64,000 nucleotides of DNA from Pseudocercospora fijiensis CIRAD86 (GCF_000340215.1 NW_006921541.1:119876-183875); one strand, 5' to 3'; numbered from the stretch's first letter, positions 14,200 through 27,950 are shown. Translations and numbers: made by a program. The notes: generated by a model from the sequence alone, not told the origin.

Positions 14200-17100
14200 T
14201 TTACGCTAGTCTAATACTTATCTAATAACTTAGTTATATCCTTAAACGAGTCTTTAGCCTCCTATAAGTCCTATTTAGGTAAATAGCCTTGCTATCTTAA
14301 TAGGTACTCCTTCTTGCCTTGCTTAGTCCGGTGCTTTAGAATACGTTCTATAGACTATAGCTCTTTACTATCCGCTAGTATGTCTTCGTGTTTAGTAGGG
14401 GCTTCATCCCCCTCGCGTAGGTAATATAGCTTAAGGAGGGATATATAGAAGGTATTATAGATAGTGTAATAAGGAGGAAGCTACAACTAATAGGCCTATA
14501 CGGAGGAGCCCTTAACTTCTCGAATGCGGAATAGACTAATGTATCTTAGTGCGAGCTTAGGCCTTGTTTTACTATTAGGTAATAGATGTTTGCGGATACG
14601 GAGGTTCTTCGTACTAAGTATAACTATGTCGCCTTATTTAAAGGTTATTAGCGTATAGTGTTTGTTATAGTAGGCCTTCTAATAGGCCTAGGCCTTTGCT
14701 AGTTTGTTAGCTATTATAGCGTGAATTTCTCGCATCTTTTGAACCCTCTCTATAGCCGCTAGTGTTTTAGGGGCTTAACGCGCTTCCCTTTCCTTATACT
14801 CGGCCTCGAGCGAGGTAAATAGATCTTATAGTAAAGTAGCGTTTTGGCCTATTATAGCTATATACGGCGACACCTTAGTTAATAAGTAGACACTGTTATT
14901 ATATACGAATTTAGCTAGTTATAGGAGGTTAACCTAGTCGTTAGGGTTTTTATTAATATAGCTATGTAGGTACTGCTATAGGGTAGCATTTTGCCTCTCG
15001 GTTTGGCTATCTATTTGTAGATAGAATGCTATAGACAGGCGATGCTTAAGTCTCAGTTATAGGCATATCTCACTCTAATAATAAGATGTAAATGTCGAGC
15101 CTCGGTTAGAGACTATCCCTTTAGGGGTCCCCTAATAGGTATAGAAGATATTGTTCTATAGCGCTTCTACTATATTAATAGCAGTCTAATCTTTCCGCGC
15201 CGGGATGTATCGAGCGCCCTTAGTAAACCGGTCTATAACAACTAGGATAGCGTTAAAGATGTCTTTGCTTCCTCTTCGCTTAGTAGGGGGAAGACCTATA
15301 ATAAAATCTATTATAAGCTCTATAAATGGCTTGTAGGGGATTGGCAATAAGGATAACTCGCTAAAAGGCTAATGCTTTAGTGCCTTAATACGTTAGTATA
15401 CGGCATACGTATTAACGTATTCCTTTATGTCCCACTTACTATTTAGCTAGTAGTATATACGCGATAGTAGCTCGTGCGACCTCTCTATGCTATAGTAACC
15501 GGCAAGCTTACTATTATAGTGTCGCTTAAGAAGTTCTTATCGGATCGAATGTTTAGCGGGGATATAGTATCTACCCTTAAACTTTAAATAACCTTTATTA
15601 TCGACCGACTAGTTACTCTTACTAGATCGAGTCGTTCGCCTACTTACAAGCTTGTCGATACGTTTAGTAGCAAAGGCGTCCCTCTACTAAGTACGTAATA
15701 GCTTATCTATAAACGATTAACTATCCCTATTTACAAGGTTATTTAATAGCACCCTCGCTATTAAACGAGGTACGTATTATATATATCTAATAGCACTAGT
15801 AGCCGGATTAACTGCAGTAGTACTGTCGCTATTACTGTATATTGCGATATCGACTAGGGAGTTATTATAACTTCTCCTGTCTGTGTCCTTAGCCCTTGCC
15901 TTAACACGCACTATTAATATAGTAAGAGCATTAATATGCTTTAAGCCGTCGCGGAGTCCGGTAAGCCGCTTCTCCTACGCGTACTTATTAACAATACGGG
16001 CTATAGCAATCTTATACTATAGGGTTAGAAACAAAGAATTAATATGTTAGGTCTCGCTATCGTAATTAGGTCGCCTCGATAGGCTATCGGTAGGGTTACT
16101 TACGCCTAGCCGATATAATATATTAAAATCAAACCCGGCGAGGTAGACGGCCTATCTAGCCTGTCGACCTATAACCCTAGTAACCTTAGTAATGCTACGG
16201 AGGTTGTTATAGTCTGTATAGACCTGTATTGTATATTAAGCCCTATCGAGGTAGTGCCTCTAATACTTAAAGGCCTCGACAATAGCTAGGAGCTCTTACT
16301 CGTAGGTCTCGTAGCGACGTTTAGTATTAATTATCTTCCTCGAGAAGAAGGCAATCGGGTACTAGTAGGTGTTATTAGCCTGCTGTAATATAATAGCTAA
16401 TATAGCGAACTATAAAGCGTTAGTCTTAATTCGGATCTATTTGCTTAGTACGAAATAGTATAATAAGGGGACTTTAGTAAATCGCTTCTTTAGACCGTTA
16501 AAAGCGGCTTGTGTTTTATTAGTCTACCTAAACTCTCTAGAAGGGTTTGCCTTAGTCTTAGTAAGCTTAGTTAATAGCATTACATATCTCGAATAGCCCT
16601 TAATAAAACGGCGGTAGAAATTAGCGAAGCCGAGGAACGATTAGAGCTCCTTAATAGACGTAGGAACAGGCTATTTAGTAATTGTTTTAATCCGATTAGG
16701 ATTAGCCTTAATACCCTCGGTTAATACGAGGAAGCTAAGGAAGGATACCTCTTTAGTAGCAAAGGTACATTTAGAAGGTTTGCGGTGTAGGCTATAGGCT
16801 CGTAGGCGGTCGAGGACCTTGCGTACTACGGCCTAGTATTCTACAATATTAGGTAAATATATATAAACTAGGATGTTATCTAGGTAAACTATATAGAGGT
16901 AATCTAATAGGCCTAATAGGGCCCGATTAATATAGGACTAGAATATAGCAGAGGCATTAGCTAGCCTGAATAGTATAACTAAGTACTCGAAATAGCTATA
17001 GCGAGTACGAAAGGCTATCTTCTATTTATCGCCCTTACGAATACGAATGCGGTAATAGGCGTCCTTAATGTCTAATATAGTATAGTAGTAGGTACTAGAA

Positions 17101-18050
17101 AGGCGGTCGAGGGTCTTATTAACAAGCGGGAGCAGACAGCGGTCCCTAACAGCAATAGCGTTAAGCCTACGATAATTAATATACAGGCGTAGGCTACTAT
17201 CCTTCTTTAGTACGAACAGGATAGGTATACTAGCAGGGCTGTTGCTATACCGAATACGACTATTAGCTAGGTTTTCTTCTAGGTACTTACGTAATATAGT
17301 AAGCTCGCGCTTACTAAGGTTGTAGAGTAGTCTAAAAGGAACCTCCTTGCCCTCTATAATGTTAATCTTATAATCCGTCTCTTTAAACATAGGCAACGTC
17401 GATGCTAGGTAGTGTTTGAATACATTAATATAGGTCTCTCGAATAGGCTCCGGTATACGCTTAAGCTATTTAGAGTCTATACTATTAGGGGGCACAAGTT
17501 TATCGTTATTACTACCGAGCAGGTCGGTAGTTAGATTAGCTAAGGCGGAGGCTAGTGTTAGGTTACTAATAAATAGGACCCTAATATTATTAGGACACTC
17601 GCTAATATCGATATATTTAATGTCTTCTTTCCTAGCGATTCTAAATCGCTATTATTAACTGCCTAAGTCTATAACTGTAGTATAGTGCTTAAGAACAGGG
17701 TTGCTAATAACAATAGTAGCTCCCCTATATAGGTTGTCTATATCTACTACGTAGGCAGTAAAGTCTAGTAGGCGTTCATTTCCGAGGTCGTCCTTTAGAG
17801 CTATAGGAATATAGTAGGCCCTATAGGTTAAGTGCCGAGCGTTATTAAACTAAGCAAGGGTTAGCAGGTTAGTCCTAGGTAGTTGTCGAAGGTCTAATTG
17901 CTTAGCTAGGCGATAGCTAATAAGGGCACTAACTGAATTTCCTAGATCTAGTATAACCTTAGTTTAATAGGTAGTGCCCTTCGTATCCTATATAAGGTAG
18001 GAGCGTATTATAGCTAGTACAATGTCGATAGTCTTACGCCGTACAAGGCT
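14200..18050 (-). pseudogene. pol remnant (RT, RNase H, integrase) of nested Gypsy element
   Basis: The clearest open stretch is 17396-17022 (124 codons on the minus strand). It contains LFVLKKDSSLRLYINYRRLN, the Gypsy RT box usually KKDGSLR.CVDYR.LN, followed by LDRLSSTYYYTILDIKDAY (usually LDRLSGA..FTKLDLR.AYH). Upstream in the minus sense lies the protease/linker region. Downstream, RNase H and integrase-type sequence continues towards 14,200 but is broken by TAG/TAA codons. There is no functional polyprotein. Confidence 0.75.
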
Positions 18051-18159
18051 AACAGTTAGTACGGCGCTTATTCTTTTTTCGAAGGTTAGCCTATAGGGGT
18101 AGCGTTAGCTACTAAAAGGTGCTTTCGGTACTTAGCGGTAGTACGGTCGATTCGGGCCT

Positions 18160-19430
18160 AGTCCTTAGGTTTGTCGCATTAGCCTAGTAGATAGCTAGTA
18201 CTGTTACAATTGAAGCACTTTAGTCCGGTTAGGGGATTGCTATAGCTATTGCCGCTATTATTAGCCGAGCGATTAGTACTATAGGGATACGAGCCCCTTC
18301 TACGGCCCCTATCGCGGCCTCCTCTATATAGCCGCCGGCTACGGCCTCTTCTACGGTCGCTATTACTGTTTCTATTATTAGTATTATTGTTTTAGTAGGA
18401 CCCTTAGCTATTGCCTCCGCGGGCACTACGATTGCCGCGGTTAGTACTAGCTAGTCGGATTCTCGATTCTAGTCGTTACTAGAGCTAAACAGCCCGCTCG
18501 GCTGTTTCTACTTCGACTATAAATTAAATGCGTATTAGGTTAGCCTGTTCGAATACACGACGGCGGTCCAATTTAAGGACTAACTCCTATCGCAGTTTAG
18601 GGCGTATTTTGGAAATCTAGATAGAGTCGGTCTTAGCTAGCAAATCGTCCTTAAGGGTCTTTAAATAGGCCTTAAATAAACGAGCTAATTGATTAGTCTT
18701 TTGCTTAGCCCGAAGGTACTAGTCCTAAGCGTATTATTGCCTTAGTATAGGGTTTCTAAGGGTGTCTAGTATAATAGTTTTGTAGGTTTGCTACTAAACA
18801 GCGGTCTAATTAGTAAGGGAGTCAAAGTAGTTATCCTAGGTGCGTTTTAGGTCGCTATTAATGTATTACATAGCATAGACGACTAGCGAATAGTCGTCTA
18901 GTAGGGCCCTTAGTGTATTTCGCTAGTTTAATTTACAATCGCGTATATAATTATTATACTACTTGCGGCTAGAGCTATTAAATACGGTATAGTCCTTAAG
19001 CTTAGCATCCTTCTTTTAAATAGAAGGTCCTGCTACTAGTTCTAGTCTAGTAGTAGTTGTTAGGGCTTCCTATAGGCGGCGAATCTCGAGGAGGTTATCC
19101 TTTAGCTATTGTTCTTAACGTAGGGCAGTAAGCCTATTTTAGGTAGCTTCTTAGAGTCTCCCTACTAGTTAGGGGCTAAAGGCTAGTTAGCTATATCGAC
19201 GGTTAACAATATTGTTAAGAATGTCGTCGATAGGCAATTCTAGGTCGTTACCTAGAATTACAGGTTCTTTAGTAGGCTTAGTAGTAGGCCCTTTAGTAGG
19301 AGGCACTTTAGTAGGAGCTTTAGTAGGCACTTTAGTAGGTACTGTGCTACTAGCGTTGTCGTTACTAGCGCTGCTAGCGGCAGCACGGTTATTGTTTCGT
19401 AATAAACCGGCTATTATAAGGGGCGACACT
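18160..19430 (-). pseudogene. gag remnant of nested Gypsy element
   Basis: The minus strand opens with an 80-codon frame (19429-19187) rich in Thr-Lys-Pro/Ala repeats, followed by broken gag sequence. Near 18,170-18,215 is a zinc knuckle, CFNCNSTSYLLG then stop then C, which fits CX2CX4HX4C with His mutated to Tyr and Gln to stop, the expected RIP outcome. Antisense open frames here, including one at 19212-19466, are mirror artefacts of the low-complexity repeat. Confidence 0.65.
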
Positions 19431-19686
19431 AATAATATATTATTAGCCCCTAAGATGCGGATGTAGCGGAATTAGTAGATATCGGCTTAGTATGCTTAAC
19501 TTAGTATAATAGGCCGTATAGAAGGCCTTGCTTAATAATTGGTACGGTTGTTTTAGTAGAATAGTACGTATAGGTCTCGTTCTTCGGACGTAATATAGTT
19601 AGATTAGTCTTATTCGTAGCTATACCGCTAAAAGCTTGAAATAAGGACTATCTAGCTGCTGCCCTTAAAGGGTAGATCGAATACTA

Positions 19687-19882
19687 TATAAGAAGGGTAT
19701 ATTAGCAGGTAGATAGGGTAGTAGTAGGTACAAGTAGTATTCGATAAGGAGCTAGGAGGAGAGGGAGGAAGGTAGGCAAGTTAGCCTATTACTAAGCGCC
19801 AAGCCCTGCCTAAGGCACTAAGACCCTAGCTTTACTTGGCCTAGTTATATACCAATCACGTATAGCCTCTTTAGCCCTAGCA
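19687..19882 (-). repeat. LTR of nested Gypsy element (right copy, 5' LTR)
   Basis: Same 196-bp length as the left copy, ends in CA and is followed by the TTAAG duplication. Confidence 0.9.
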
Positions 19883-19924
19883 TTAAGACAGATACTCCCG
19901 ACGAGTAGATTTAAAAGACAAGAC

Positions 19925-21180
19925 CTAACAAAGTACCTAATTTTTTAAGCTTAGTATAGAATAAGATCCCCGCTACGCGCGAGTAGCTAAATTACGCCTA
20001 CGCTACCGACCTAGAACTACTCGCTAACCTGCTTAAGGCTTATAAAGATACTACTCGTTTCCTCTCGGTCTCTCGTATAAGCCTTAGTACGGCTCTTAAC
20101 GACGCGAATACTTCTATTATAGAAAAAGAAGACGAGGTAGGCCGCCTCTAGTTGTATCTCGCCTCTACTTGCCTAGGCGCCGCGGTACCCGCCTCTTACC
20201 TATTTATACCTACTTCGAATAAGAGTAAGAAGCTTAGCGACCTCGAACGCTTTACCGGCAAGCGTAAAGTATACGAGGAATTTAAGATATAGGTTAAGAT
20301 CCGCTTTCTCGCTAACGCCGACTGCTATCTAACTAAAGCTTTAAAACCCGGATTTATGTTTTCTCTACTCGGTAGCTCCGCCCTCGATTCCTACCGTAGC
20401 CTCTTAGAAAATATAGAAACTACTACGACGGCTACTATCTAGAAGGCTCTCGACGCTAGTTTCGGCGACCTAGACTATAAGTAAACTACGCGCCTAAACT
20501 TAGACAAACTTAAGCAAGCAAACAAGACCTACTAAGAATACTATACTACCTTCTAATACGAGATTAGGTACGCCGAATACCCCCCGGACGTCGCTAAGTA
20601 GATCTTACTACGCGGCCTTAGCGAAGAAATAATACTATAAGTCCGCGATAAGGATATAGAGAATCTAAACATTACCGAACTATACGCTTTACTTACGCGT
20701 ATCGATAATACGACTCGGAACTTCGCGAAAATTATCGCTAACCGTAGAGGCGCTCGTACGAATACCGGCCGCTTTACGTCGCCGTTTGCTATACTACCGT
20801 CGAAGTTATAGACAGCTTAGACGCCGGCTTTAGTACTAGCTCCTACTATAGCCCTAATACCGCTAGGCGCCTAGCCTACCGCTAAACCGATAGATTTAAG
20901 CGCTGCCTCGCTTAGCGCCCGTCTACGCGTATCCCTAGTAAATAGTAAGCTTTCGGAAGAAAAGAAGTAGCGTTGCCGTACGGTAGGAGAATATATCTAC
21001 TATAGAGTAAAAGGATATATTACTCGCCTCTATCCGTCTCTCGTCGGCCGGCTAAATACGCTAACGATATAGCGAGTCGCCGCCGCGAATATTACGACTC
21101 TAGATACGCCCTTACTAGCTAGCGCTACTCCGAGCGGCTAGAGAAAAGCCTAAACCTTATATATAGTCGCTTACAAGATT
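19925..21180 (+). pseudogene. gag remnant of outer Gypsy element
   Basis: Plus-strand translation near 20,230-20,320 reads LSDLERFTGKRKVYEEFK, the conserved fungal Gypsy gag start (P..FTG.R..L..F). A degraded Cys-knuckle (Cys codons changed to Tyr) lies near 20,970-21,030. Stops are TAG/TAA at former Gln and Trp positions. Confidence 0.7.
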
Positions 21181-21239
21181 TATTCGTTCCGAAACTAAGA
21201 GTATCTGCTACTACCTTCCCTTTCCCTAGCTTAGCTATA

Positions 21240-24200
21240 GAGAAAGAGTTAGTTTACTAGCCTTTCGTAGTAGAAACGTTAATAGGAAATTAAAAGAAAT
21301 TATTAAAAACTATAGCTCTTATTAATAATAGCGTAACCGGCTACTCGTTTATAGATTACGACTATACGAGGGAGCTCGGCTTAACGTTCTAAGACCTTAC
21401 GTACGCTCGGGAGTTAGAAATGTTTAATAGTACGACCGCGGCCGCCGGTAAAGTAACCTAGATCTACTACTTATCTATTACTATCGGCCTATATACCGAA
21501 AACATTATATTCTTTCTTACGAAACTCCCGAAGACTTACCCTATTATTCTTAGTCTTCCTTAGCTTAAAAAGTATAACCTAGTTATCGACTAGGCCTCCG
21601 AATCTCTATCCTTTACGAGTAAGTATTACGTAGAGTACTACTTTAGCGAATTTAGTTCTACCTCCGATACTCCCTAAGATCGTACTATATTCGCTATTAG
21701 CGCGGCTACCTTCTCGCGTCTTACCTACGACAAACGTACTTAGATCTTCGCTATAATAATATAAGATATCGAGAAGGCTATCTAAAAGTTCGACGAAGAA
21801 CCGATAGACCTAAGAACGAAACTACCGAAGGAGTATTAGTACCGACTCTACTAGTTTTCGAAAAAGAACGCCGATATTCTACTACCGTACCGGCCCGGTA
21901 TCGACTATAAAATCGAGCTAATCGATAGTAAGCCGCCGCCGTACGGTCCTCTCTACTCTATATCTCGAGATAAGCTCCTCGTACTAAAGAAATACCTAGA
22001 AAACAACTTATAAAAGAGCTTTATCCGCCTAAGTTCCTTCGAAGCGGCCGTACTAGTAATATTTGCCTAGAAACCCGGCGGAGGTCTCCGCTTCTACGTA
22101 GACTACCGGGGCCTTAACGCGTTAATAAAAAAGAACCGCTACCTAATTCCTCTCGTAAACGAAACGCTCGAGCGTCTTTCGAAAGCCCGCTAGTTTACTA
22201 AGCTCGATATAATCGCTACCTTTAACGCGATCTATATTGCCGAGGGAGACGAATATTTAATAGCCTTCCGAACCCGTTACGGCCTTTTCGAATACCTAGT
22301 CTTACCGTTCGGACTCTATAACGGACCTAGTACGTTCTAATTATATATTAACGATACGCTTAAGGAATTCTTAGACGCCTTCGTCTCGGTATATATAGAT
22401 AATATCTTAATTTATAGTAAAACGAAAGCCGAATACTACGAATATATCGAAAAAGTGCTTTAGAAACTCGATAAGGCCGGACTATATATCGATATCGATA
22501 AGTGCGAATTCTATAAGTAAGAGGTAAAATTCCTCGGCCTTATTGTCTCTTTAGAAGGTATTCGAATAGATCCCGGCAAAATCGAAGCCGTTCTAAACTA
22601 GGGAGTACTACGAAACGTAAAGGAAGTCTAAGGTTTCCTCGGTTTCGCTAACTTCTACTAAAGATTTATATAGAATTTTAGCGGAATCGCCCGTCTACTT
22701 ATAGTACTTACGTAGAAAGACGTTAAATTTAAATAGTCTCCGGCCTATTAAGAAGCCTTCGACTAGTTATAGCAAAGTTCTACGACCGTACCGATCCTAT
22801 AGTACTTCGACTTTAATAAAGAAACGCGTCTAGAAACCGATACTTCCGATAGTACGACTAGCGCCGTTCTTCTTTAGCGGACGATCCCAGAGGATACGTA
22901 GCTGCCCGTAGCCTACCTCTCTAAGAAAATATCCTCCGTAGAATATAATTACGATATCTACGATAAGGAACTCCTCGCAATCGTTAAGGCCTTCGAAGAA
23001 TAGCGCCTAGAGCTCGAAGGTTCTAAATTACCGATCTAAGTTAGCTTAGACTATAAGAATCTTATCTACTTTCTTAAGAGCAAAATCCTTAGCTATAGAC
23101 AAGTACGCTAGAGTAAGTTTCTTTCCCGGTTTAACTTCGTTATTTAGTATACGCCTAGTAAAGCGAACTTATAGGCCGACGTACTTACAAGGCGTAACGG
23201 AGATTCGCCTTTAGATCGAGGCCCGTAGCGCGAAGAATAGTCTATTCTAAAAGAGTATAACCTAAGCTAGGAACTATACGAACTCCTTAGAGACGACTTT
23301 ACCGGCCTAGAGCCTCTCGTAGCATCCTTCGTATTAATAGCCGCTCCCGCCTTCCTTAAAGATAATAATAGCTCGGACGAGGAAGATATAAGTTCGGAAA
23401 ACTCGGATAGTAACTAGGAAAGCGAAGAAGAAGTATAGGACCTCCTCGAACCTACCTAGCTCGAGTAGTAGCTTACGATAGCGTACGCCGAAGACGCTTA
23501 TACTAAAGGCCTAATTTACGCTTTATGGAACAGAGAATAGCTATACGAAAATGTTTCTCTTTTAGAGTACGAGCTCTATAGAACTCTACCCTAAGCGCCC
23601 CGTATAACGTTTAGAAATGCTCTCTACGTCCCGGACTTCGAAGATTTACGCGATTAGATTATACGTTCCGCCTATAACCCTCTCGGAATAGTATATCTCG
23701 GTCGAGCTAAGATATTATCTTAGCTCCGGAAGTAGTACTACTAGCCTAATCTATACCGAGATATCGACCGATTCGTTAAAAGCTACGTAGTATACCGTAG
23801 AGTAAAAGCAGATACGCGTAAGCCGTAAGGGCTACTAAAACCTCTTAAAATCCCTCTATAGCCCTAGTAATACATTTTAATAGATTTTCTTATAGGCCTA
23901 CCGAAAGGATCCGACTTTAACGGCCTTTAGTTTTAAAATATACTTGTCGTAGTCTACCGCCTAACTAAACGTAAGAAGGTATTAAATACCCGTAGCCTAA
24001 CCGCGAAGAATACGGCTTAGGTCTTCTACCGAGAAGTATAGAAAGATACCGGCCTACCTAAATTAATTTTATCTAATCGCGGTCCGAATTTCGTCGCCCG
24101 TTTCTAGAAGCGCCTCTACGAACGACTAAAAATTTAAGCGCGCCTTTTAACGGCTTACTATCCGTAGACCGACGAGTAAACTAAACGGGCTAACGCTTAG

Positions 24201-24800
24201 ATCGAGCAAATTATTAGGTGCTTCTATAATTACTACTAAAATAACTAGCTAAGATTAACGCCTTCTATTAAATTTACTATTAACAATTAGGAATTAGCTA
24301 CGACTTAGACTACGCCCTTCTACGCTTCGACTAGATTTTACCCCTAAACCGGTATAGAACTAGTAGAAATCGAACTAGAGCCCCTAGTAAACGATCCGGA
24401 GAGAGACGCCGATACTTTCGCTCTTTAAATAGCCTAGACCTACTAAGAGCTATAGAACGAGATAAGGTATACCTAGGAAGTATACGAGCACTACGCGGAT
24501 TAGCGCAGACGCGCCGCGCTAGATTACTAAGTCGGAGATTACGTTTACCTCGACTTACGGTATATTAGAACTAACCGACCTTTAAAAAAGCTCGACTAGA
24601 AAAATCTAGGACTCTTCTAAATTGTAAAGAAAGTCGGTACGTACGTATACGAACTAGATCTCCCCGAGAATCTTAATATTTACCCGGTTAAATACGTTAT
24701 TAACCTAAGAACCGCCGGAGAAATCGTAGACCCCGAAGACATTCCGCTAATTCCGGAAGCTACCGAGGCTACCGATTAGACCGAAGACGAGCTAGAATCT
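21240..24800 (+). pseudogene. pol remnant (protease, RT, RNase H, integrase, chromodomain-like) of outer Gypsy element
   Basis: Read through stops, the plus strand shows the domains in order. A protease-like segment lies near 21,310-21,380. Reverse transcriptase at about 21,890-22,700 includes [36 protein letters not shown] and VYIDNILIYSK (from YxDD with the second Asp changed). RNase H at about 22,800-23,000 has [15 protein letters not shown]. Integrase runs from about 23,650, and a C-terminal segment near 24,540-24,700 resembles the tail of fungal Gypsy integrases. Nearly every interruption is TAG or TAA where Gln or Trp is expected. Not functional. Confidence 0.85.
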
Positions 24801-25156
24801 GCCTTAGGTATAGTACGGGCAATTATCGGATAGAGCTTTAGTAATACAAACTTCGGTAACCTTAACCTACCCGGTCTATAGGAAGAGGTATAGTAGGAAG
24901 GGTACCTAGATAAAGATACAACCTAGGAACCCCTACGCTATATTATCTTCGCCTACGAAGTAATCGAAGAATTCCTACGAGATTATACTAACTATACGAC
25001 GATAGAAGGTACTATTCCGGAACATTTTCTCTAGGAAGTATACGAATAGAATTTAGATTAAGGTCTCCGACCTAAACTAGGGCAAGAATACTAGTACCTA
25101 TTATATACGGACCTCCTTTAGCGTCGTAGGAACTCCGCGCAAAACGAGGGGGGGGC

Positions 25157-25871
25157 TACTATTATAGTAGCTGCCTAGAAAGCACTAACAAGTCCTATAA
25201 GCTAGCCGCTATACTATAAGGTAATATCGGATTTAAGTTGCCTTAGTAGTAGGGGCCCCCGGCGAAGCAGGTCGCCTAGTTAGCCGCCTAATTAGCCGTA
25301 TAACGTAATATCTTAGGGACTCCCGCGGAGGCCGTATATAGTAGAACAATACGTTATATATTAATATACGAACGATAGGACTATACTAAACTACGCGTAC
25401 GTGTATACGGACGATAGCAAGCGAGATATATAGAGTCGTAGGACTAATCCGAACAGTAGGAAGGAACCGGAAGATAGGGAAGAGCTAGAAGAAATATGTT
25501 TGCTTAAGAGTAGTTAAACGAGTTCGTATACGCGCGCCGCGTAAGTTAGCTAGGAGATAAAGGCACTACGAGATAGCGGATAAGTAGGATGTGCGCGCGC
25601 GCGCTTAGCGCGTAGGGAAGGACCTAAAAGTAGAGGTTTACTAAGAAGTTAGTAAGTAGGATATATATACTTACGCTTACGCGTCGGACGCGCTAGATGC
25701 CCGTAGGGCGGGATACTACGGAAGGGGCTCTCCCTCTAAGGTACCCTTCTTCCTTTCTTCGTAGTTCGTCTTATATAGATAGTAGCTATATTAATTTAGT
25801 ACTCCCTCTAGTTTAGTTTAAAGTTTCGTATACTATTATATATTCTTACTACTTAGCCTCTAACCCTTATA
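25157..25871 (+). repeat. 3' LTR of outer Gypsy element
   Basis: Pairs with 12025-12731; preceded by a G-rich polypurine tract at 25146-25155. Confidence 0.85.
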
Positions 25872-27950
25872 ACTATATTCCGACTAGTATACCCGAGACG
25901 CTAGCGTAGATTTAGGTAGTTATACTCTAATATAAGACCCTACTAAATAACGATTTATACTATATAGATATTAATACCTACGCTAAGAGCGGTAGCAGCA
26001 ATTATAATACGGATAGTGCTATCCGCTACGCTAAACTTACGAAACCGTAGGTCCTAATCGTATATAGGTATAGCGGATATATAGAATTAGATAATTCTAA
26101 GTACGTTTAGTATAGGATTAGACCTATTTCCCTAATAATACTAGTTTTCTCGATATAGGTCCTTAGTCCGAAGTACTAGCTAGGCTCGAACGTAATTTAT
26201 AAGCGCGATTACGTCTAGGCGACTATCGATAAAAATAATAGTCTTTAGTATCTCCGCTAGCGTAGCCTATTGCTCCGCCGCGGACTAGGCTTCGCCTATA
26301 TTAGCTAGCGTAGCAGTAGACAAATTCGAGCCTATAGCGGATAGAGGCGAGCCTATAGGGCTTACGGCCTTTTCGATTATAAAATACAACTAGCTATAGA
26401 CCGACTTCGTATTTTTATCTAATTCTTTAAAGATATACGTATAGTTAACGCGATCGATACTAGTCCGTAGTACTATAGAATAATATAGCTCGTAGCCGAC
26501 CGGTCTAAACCCGCTATAATTTAATATATAGGCTTAGGTTATAGTATCTAGGGTTCTAGTATAGCTAAACTATATATAGTCCTAGCGGAGAAGCTACCTA
26601 AGCTACGCGGCTATAAGGAATTCCTCGCGGAAGCTAGCCTATTTCGAGAGGAGATAAATTTTATCGAATGCGACTAGCCCGATATATAAAGAAAGATTCG
26701 GATCCTTTAGGGTATCCTTAAAGTTATCGGATATAGCCTACTCCGGGCTTAGAATAATATAATCGTACTAGCCCGCCCTAATTTTAGTAAACAAATCTAG
26801 ATCCCGCCGCTTAGCCTTACTCGTAACTAGTACGGGATTAACGTATTCCCCTACGATCTTCTTTAAGTCCGCTTCTTACTCCGCCCCGAGCTAAGTAAAA
26901 GGCACTAACTAGATAGTAGTCTATCTAGTAAGTATAGTAAAAGCCTAGAAGATTAGGCTCTTATCTAAACTAGTTTTTATAATAAATAGGATATCCTATC
27001 GCTAGTAAATTAAGGCCCGTAGTATAGTAACCTAGATCCGATACGGCTTTTTCTTAGGCCGCTATTTAGATAGTTTATATAATCGATTTAATATCTACCT
27101 TATTCTAGCTTCGATAATATCGAATTAGAGGTCGACTAAATCGGTATAGTTAATAGTATAAACTATCGCGCAAATAGATTTAAGAGTATAGTTATAGATT
27201 CGATTAACTATAAATCGAATAATCTCCTATAGATCGGTATATACGACCCTTATAGAAAGCTCTACGGGAATACTCTATAGCGTAGCGGACTTCTAGAGCT
27301 TGCCTAGCTAGAAACTATTCTAGATTCTCCGAGCTAGTTTTCCCGATTTCGCTCTTATAAATTGCCCTCTAGTCGCGGCCCTTCTCTAATCTATAACATA
27401 TAGAGCCTATCCTACTTATAGCGTTAAAACCGGCTTAAGTATTATAGTATTCTAAACGCATCTCTTACTAACTCGGAGCTACGATACCTAGCCGATAATA
27501 TTAGGCGGGAGGACTACGAGCGCTAAACGGGATAGTATTAGGGATAGATAAGAGTTACGTAAGCTTCTTCGCGGTATTATATTTACCTACCGCGGATATT
27601 ATTTCGATTATTATAGAGTTAGTTTATCGCTCTACGGTCGTAGTAGGATAGACGTATCTAGCTTTAATATAGTAAGCGATATTCGATTTTCGGATATATA
27701 TAGATTTTCCCTAGTAAGTAGTAGATCTAAGTTCTTTAGATTTTAGGGATAGATAGTTTCTATAACTACGTAGGGCTTAACTATAGCGGATTTTGCGATT
27801 TTCGATATATAATAGTATTATAGCTAATAGTATCTACTTACTACTACGATTATCTATATACGCGTACTAAAACCCGATAGAAACGGATTAGACTAGTAAT
27901 AAAGGGTATTATATAGTCTATACGGGAGTTTATTTAATTAGTAGAGGGGT
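25872..27950 (-). pseudogene. RecQ-type DNA helicase remnant
   Basis: Minus-strand translation through stops gives helicase motifs in the right order. Motif I is KSLIFQAF (Gly before Lys now Asp) at about 26,970. ILSPEQAISDNFKDTL follows, then GLVAFDKIHLL-like sequence (motif II, DEIH-like), then a TLDTIT..YILN segment (motif III region). The C-terminal lobe has TIIFIDSR, IIIAATALSVGINI (motif V-like) and a degraded QR.GR motif VI ending near 25,890, right at the Gypsy LTR. Such RecQ-like genes are often telomere-linked or carried by repeats in fungi. It carries many RIP stops. The region above about 27,100 has no recognisable domain. Confidence 0.65.

Larger units (their letters stand above)
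12766..19882 (-). mobile_element. Nested Gypsy LTR retrotransposon with TTAAG target duplication
   Basis: LTRs are 12766-12961 and 19687-19882, both 196 bp. The left copy starts TG and the right copy ends CA; the opposite ends read TA, as expected if RIP converted them. A perfect 5-bp target duplication TTAAG flanks the element (12761-12765 and 19883-19887). Coding order gag, zinc knuckle, protease, RT, RNase H, integrase runs on the minus strand. The element landed next to the primer-binding site of the outer Gypsy element, so it is the younger insertion. Confidence 0.9.
12025..25871 (+). mobile_element. Outer Gypsy (Ty3-like) LTR retrotransposon, RIP-degraded, with a nested insertion
   Basis: Two direct repeats, 12025-12731 (707 bp) and 25157-25871 (715 bp), align along their whole length and differ mainly by CA/TA or TG/TA type changes plus one short indel near the 3' end. 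A polypurine tract (GA followed by eight G) ends immediately before the right LTR. Between them, on the plus strand, are gag (about 19,925-21,180) and pol (about 21,240-24,800). The left internal part is interrupted only 29 bp after the 5' LTR by a second Gypsy element. LTR ends now read TA...TA, consistent with TG...CA mutated by RIP. No clear target-site duplication was found. Confidence 0.85.
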
